A program made the position numbers and the translations under genes. 27,564 bases of DNA from Rhizobiaceae bacterium (GTDB lineage: Bacteria; Pseudomonadota; Alphaproteobacteria; Rhizobiales; Rhizobiaceae): NCBI GenBank assembly GCA_021648425.1, contig JAKISV010000013.1, positions 1-27,564 on the forward strand, read 5' to 3'. Under the pieces are notes generated by a model. The model did no database searches. It saw only the letters and a program-made list of their open reading frames with translations, and was not told where the DNA came from. Shown here in pieces: positions 24,839 through 27,564 of this stretch. The stretch's first letter is position 1; every line of letters begins with the position of its first letter.

Positions 24839-26053
24839 ATTCAACGCGCGTTTTTTGTATTTCGCCGAACTCAGCAATAATGCCAGTGTGCCTAAGCCAC
24901 AAAATACCGCCATCGCCACAAACTGGGTTGAGAGGGAAATACCCAAATCAATCGCCCATCCCATTACGCCAGGCCCAAGGGCTGAAGAAAACACCATCAT
25001 CGCTGTGACAAGTGACCGGATAGCACCAAGGTTTTTGACACCGTAAATTTCCGGCCAGATTGAGCCAAACACCGACGCATTGACACCCATCGCAACACCC
25101 AGCAGTGCCATATAAATAATCAGCGCCGTGGAGGAATAAACGACTGCAAGAATGACGCAGCCAATCCCCAGTGGAACCAGAAACATCGGCATCAGTGAAG
25201 CAGCGCTGGTTTTATCGATGAATATCCCTGATACCAGACCAGCACCTACCGATATCACCGTTAGCATCACAAATGTCCAGGCCAGCAGATTGATAGACCA
25301 GCCCCTGGTTTCCAGTAAAAAATCCTGATGAAAAAATATCGCCGTGCTGATAAATGCCGGACCAAGCAATGATACAATCGTCAGCCAGAAAAGCGGATCG
25401 CGCAGCATCTGCGACACTGTCCATTGGCTCTTCGAATATTCGGTTGTTTCATTCAGTTCACCCAGAGGGGTTCTGTCCTTGCGCAATAACAAAACGATTG
25501 ACGGCAGCGCCACCAGCACCATAATCCCCGCCGCCACCAGCCATGCTTCACGCCAGCCAATCAGCGTGACAATGGCAACAAAGCCAATAGGAAACAGTGC
25601 CAGCCCCGCGTTAAAACCAAGTGACGCAATCGACACCGCCTTGCCGCGATTTTGCGCGTACCACCGCCCCATAGCCGTGATCGCAATATGGGTCATCATC
25701 CCCTGGCCAAACAACCGCAATCCATAAAGTGCGAGAACCAGAACCAGCAGAGATTGCGCCTGGGCAAATGCAATACAGGCCACAGCCAGCATTAACGTAC
25801 AAAGGGTTGTGGTTTTGACAATAGAAAAATGGTCAACAATCCGCCCGAAAAACGTCAGCGTAACCGCACTGGCCAACGTTGCCACCATATAGATCGTACC
25901 ATATTCACCCGACGTCAGACCAAACGCCTGACGGATGTCACCGGTGGATAGCGAAACAAAAAACGTCTGCCCAAAACTCGAAAACATAGTGAGCAGAAAC
26001 CCGCCCAGCAGCCAGCGGAAATTCGATTTCAAGAATGTTGAATAAGATAGCAA
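24815..26053 (-). CDS. Major facilitator superfamily transporter
   Basis: A 412-residue inner-membrane protein with about 12 membrane segments in two halves and a polar loop in the middle (about 190-215). Loop-2 style sequence GRIVDHFS and the MGRWYAQNRGKAVSIASLGFNAG stretch (in part: RWYAQNRGKAVSIA) resemble the monocarboxylate/oxalate-formate antiporter branch. The start is a TTG at 26053 with GGAAAG 8 nt upstream; a start a few codons later is possible. It follows livF by 31 bp on the same strand. Substrate is unknown; a small carboxylate linked to the neighbouring glycolate genes is possible but unproven. Confidence 0.9.
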   Translation of the reverse strand: MLSYSTFLKSNFRWLLGGFLLTMFSSFGQTFFVSLSTGDIRQAFGLTSGEYGTIYMVATLASAVTLTFFGRIVDHFSIVKTTTLCTLMLAVACIAFAQAQSLLVLVLALYGLRLFGQGMMTHIAITAMGRWYAQNRGKAVSIASLGFNAGLALFPIGFVAIVTLIGWREAWLVAAGIMVLVALPSIVLLLRKDRTPLGELNETTEYSKSQWTVSQMLRDPLFWLTIVSLLGPAFISTAIFFHQDFLLETRGWSINLLAWTFVMLTVISVGAGLVSGIFIDKTSAASLMPMFLVPLGIGCVILAVVYSSTALIIYMALLGVAMGVNASVFGSIWPEIYGVKNLGAIRSLVTAMMVFSSALGPGVMGWAIDLGISLSTQFVAMAVFCGLGTLALLLSSAKYKKRALNLIANRIQ

Positions 26054-26084
26054 ACAGATTGCTTTCCATTGTTATGGAGAAAAC

Positions 26085-26780
26085 TCAAACCCCGACATAA
26101 CGCATCAGAAACTCATTGTCATGGCTCAGTTCACTAACGTTCAACGTTTCTCGGCTTTGGCCATTTTCAATGAATGTCACCCTATCCCCAAGGGCCAATA
26201 CCGCATCAAGCCTTTGCTCAACCAGAATGATTGCTACACCCTCATTCTTCATGGCGATAATTACCTGGCGGATTTGTTCAATCATTGAGGGTTGCAAACC
26301 TTCGGTTGGTTCATCAAGCAACAATACCGACGGCTCCAGGCAAAGCGCACGCGCTGTTGCCAGCATCTGCTGTTCTCCACCTGATAAGGTGTGGGCATGC
26401 TGATCGAGGCGTTCACGCAGGCGCGGGAAAATATCCAGCACCCTTTGACGAACCTTGTCGCCGCCACCACGAACCATCAGTCCAATTTCCAGATTTTCAG
26501 CTACAGTCAGTTCAGAAAACAACCGCCTGCCCTGGGGAATATAGCCCAGTCCAAGACGCGGGATTTCGTGCGCGGGCTTTTGGCTGATGGCCACACCATC
26601 AAACATTACCGAACCAGATGAAGGCACTACCAGCCCCATGATGGTTTTCAGCGTGGTGGTTTTACCCGCACCATTTCTACCCATCAAACAAAGGATTTCA
26701 CCCGGTGACACTGAAAGTGATACACCCTGCAATATTAGTGCCTTGTCATAAGCGCAGTGAATGTCACGAACCTCAAGCAT
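26085..26780 (-). CDS. livF: Branched-chain amino acid-type ABC transporter ATPase LivF
   Basis: A 231-residue ATPase of the HAAT (LivF) type. Walker A is GRNGAGKTT, the signature LSGGEQQ, Walker B SVLLLDEP followed by TEGL, and IILVEQRLD holds the H-loop equivalent with Q, typical for LivF (VEQ). The start at 26780 is chosen as GGGGA lies 9 nt upstream and MLEVRDIHCAY is the normal family N-terminus; the longer frame adds 26 basic residues inside livG. It overlaps livG by 8 bp. Ligands of HAAT systems range from branched-chain amino acids to urea and amides, and the binding protein lies outside the window, so the substrate is open. Confidence 0.93.
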   Translation of the reverse strand: MLEVRDIHCAYDKALILQGVSLSVSPGEILCLMGRNGAGKTTTLKTIMGLVVPSSGSVMFDGVAISQKPAHEIPRLGLGYIPQGRRLFSELTVAENLEIGLMVRGGGDKVRQRVLDIFPRLRERLDQHAHTLSGGEQQMLATARALCLEPSVLLLDEPTEGLQPSMIEQIRQVIIAMKNEGVAIILVEQRLDAVLALGDRVTFIENGQSRETLNVSELSHDNEFLMRYVGV

Positions 26781-27501
26781 CAATTTTCCCCAGATAAGCA
26801 GCCTGCACATCCTGATTTGCATGAATTTCTTCCGGCGTTCCTTGCGCCAGAATTTCACCGAAATTCATCACTGTAATCTGGTCAGCGATTTCCATCACCA
26901 CATCCATATTGTGTTCAATCAGCAAAATGGTTGTTTGTTCAGTGATCGATTTTAACAGGGCATTAAAGCCGGTTATCTCACTTTGAGCGAGCCCCTGGGT
27001 GGGTTCATCCAAAATAAGCAGCTTGGGTTTTTGCGCCAGGCCCATAGCTATTTCCAGCAATCGTTGATGCCCGTAACTCATATCACCGGCAATCTGCTGC
27101 GCCCTGTCCAACAGCCCCACACCTTCAAGGGCACTATCAATACGCTCATCAATTTCAGAGCTTTTAACATCCTGACATCGATGCACGGCCAGCGAAACAT
27201 TTTCATGCAAAGTCAATTTTGAAAATATCGAAGTGATTTGAAATGTATAGCCAATGCCCTTTGCAATACGTTGATGAACCGGCAAACGGGTAATTTCCTC
27301 ACCATCAAAAAACACTTTACCGCTATCAGCGCCAATTCGCCCGCACAGCAGGCCGACAAACGTGGTTTTTCCTGCACCATTGGGGCCAATCAAAGCGCGG
27401 ATTTCACCACGCGACAATTCAAAACTCACATCATGAACTGCTTTTATTCCGCCAAAACTGCGCGAAAGATTGCTGGTGGTGAGAAGGTTCACGGTAGCCA
27501 T
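26773..27501 (-). CDS. livG: Branched-chain amino acid-type ABC transporter ATPase LivG
   Basis: A 242-residue ATPase of the LivG type. Walker A is GPNGAGKTT, GYTFQITSIFSKLT covers the Q-loop, the signature is MSYGHQR in place of LSGGQ (common in LivG), and Walker B is LLILDEP with TQGL. IEHNMDVVMEIAD is the LivG-type H-loop. Together with LivF it energises uptake through LivH/LivM. It overlaps the preceding livM by 13 bp and the following livF by 8 bp, so the operon is tightly coupled. Confidence 0.94.
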   Translation of the reverse strand: MATVNLLTTSNLSRSFGGIKAVHDVSFELSRGEIRALIGPNGAGKTTFVGLLCGRIGADSGKVFFDGEEITRLPVHQRIAKGIGYTFQITSIFSKLTLHENVSLAVHRCQDVKSSEIDERIDSALEGVGLLDRAQQIAGDMSYGHQRLLEIAMGLAQKPKLLILDEPTQGLAQSEITGFNALLKSITEQTTILLIEHNMDVVMEIADQITVMNFGEILAQGTPEEIHANQDVQAAYLGKIDA

Positions 27502-27564
27502 GGCACAAACCTCTTTCTGATTTCTCCCATCAGACCGGCGCGGGCAAATAGCGTCAATAATACC
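27489..27564 (-). CDS. livM: LivM-type permease, C-terminal fragment
   Basis: Reading from the right window edge on the minus strand gives 24 residues (VLLTLFARAGLMGEIRKR and a short tail) before a TGA at 27489-27491. The pattern LF-A-GL-G plus basic residues is the usual end of LivM-type permeases, and livM normally precedes livG. The rest of the gene is outside the window. The overlap with livG is 13 bp. Confidence 0.7.
   Translation of the reverse strand, partial: VLLTLFARAGLMGEIRKRFVPWLP

Noticed and set aside
26781..26858. 26-residue basic N-terminal extension of LivF
   Set aside because: It would lie inside livG and is not family-like; the ATG at 26780 has a good ribosome binding site.
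1..27564. Mobile elements, CRISPR arrays, tRNA or rRNA genes
   Set aside because: No transposase or integrase frame, no regularly spaced direct repeats and no cloverleaf-like or rRNA-like stretch was noticed by eye; a tRNAscan or Infernal run would settle the RNA genes.

Overview
The window looks like chromosomal DNA of an alphaproteobacterium, probably a marine Hyphomicrobiales-type organism. This rests on gene content (TRAP transporter, IclR-controlled beta-hydroxyaspartate cycle genes, glcDEF, PolA of 964 residues), moderate GC and dense packing. No 16S or other phylogenetic marker is present, so the taxonomy is inference. No tRNA, rRNA, insertion sequence, phage gene or CRISPR array was seen.

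Layout. 1-3941: end of a universal stress protein gene, meeting a minus-strand osmC-polA pair. 3942-4435: a gene-free stretch with three hairpins whose G-U pairs all favour a plus-strand RNA. 4436-6526: class A penicillin-binding protein. 6567-7280: alpha/beta hydrolase. 7529-10762: minus-strand DevABC-type exporter operon (membrane fusion protein, permease, ATPase), facing a TetR regulator (10855-11502) across two copies of TGACT-N4-AGTCA. 11503-15296: TRAP transporter operon (dctP-dctQ-dctM order on the minus strand) whose small permease carries an unusual TM2 plus coiled-coil N-terminal extension. 15513-16355: IclR regulator (bhcR-like), divergent from the TRAP operon. 16554-24838: seven tightly spaced plus-strand genes, bhcA-bhcB-bhcC-bhcD-glcD-glcE-glcF. 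24815-27564: minus-strand livM(partial)-livG-livF-MFS.

How the genes work together. The central cluster encodes a complete route from glycolate to a C4 acid. GlcDEF oxidises glycolate to glyoxylate. BhcC condenses glyoxylate with glycine to beta-hydroxyaspartate, BhcB dehydrates it to iminosuccinate, BhcD reduces that to aspartate, and BhcA transaminates aspartate with a second glyoxylate to give oxaloacetate and regenerate glycine. The beta-hydroxyaspartate cycle itself is already described in marine Proteobacteria. What is notable here is that all seven genes appear to form one transcription unit. A perfect inverted repeat (ATTCC-N7-GGAAT core) lies upstream of bhcA, and a second site with the same half-sites and spacing lies between the regulator and the divergent TRAP operon. 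This suggests that one IclR protein may control itself, the pathway and perhaps the transporter.
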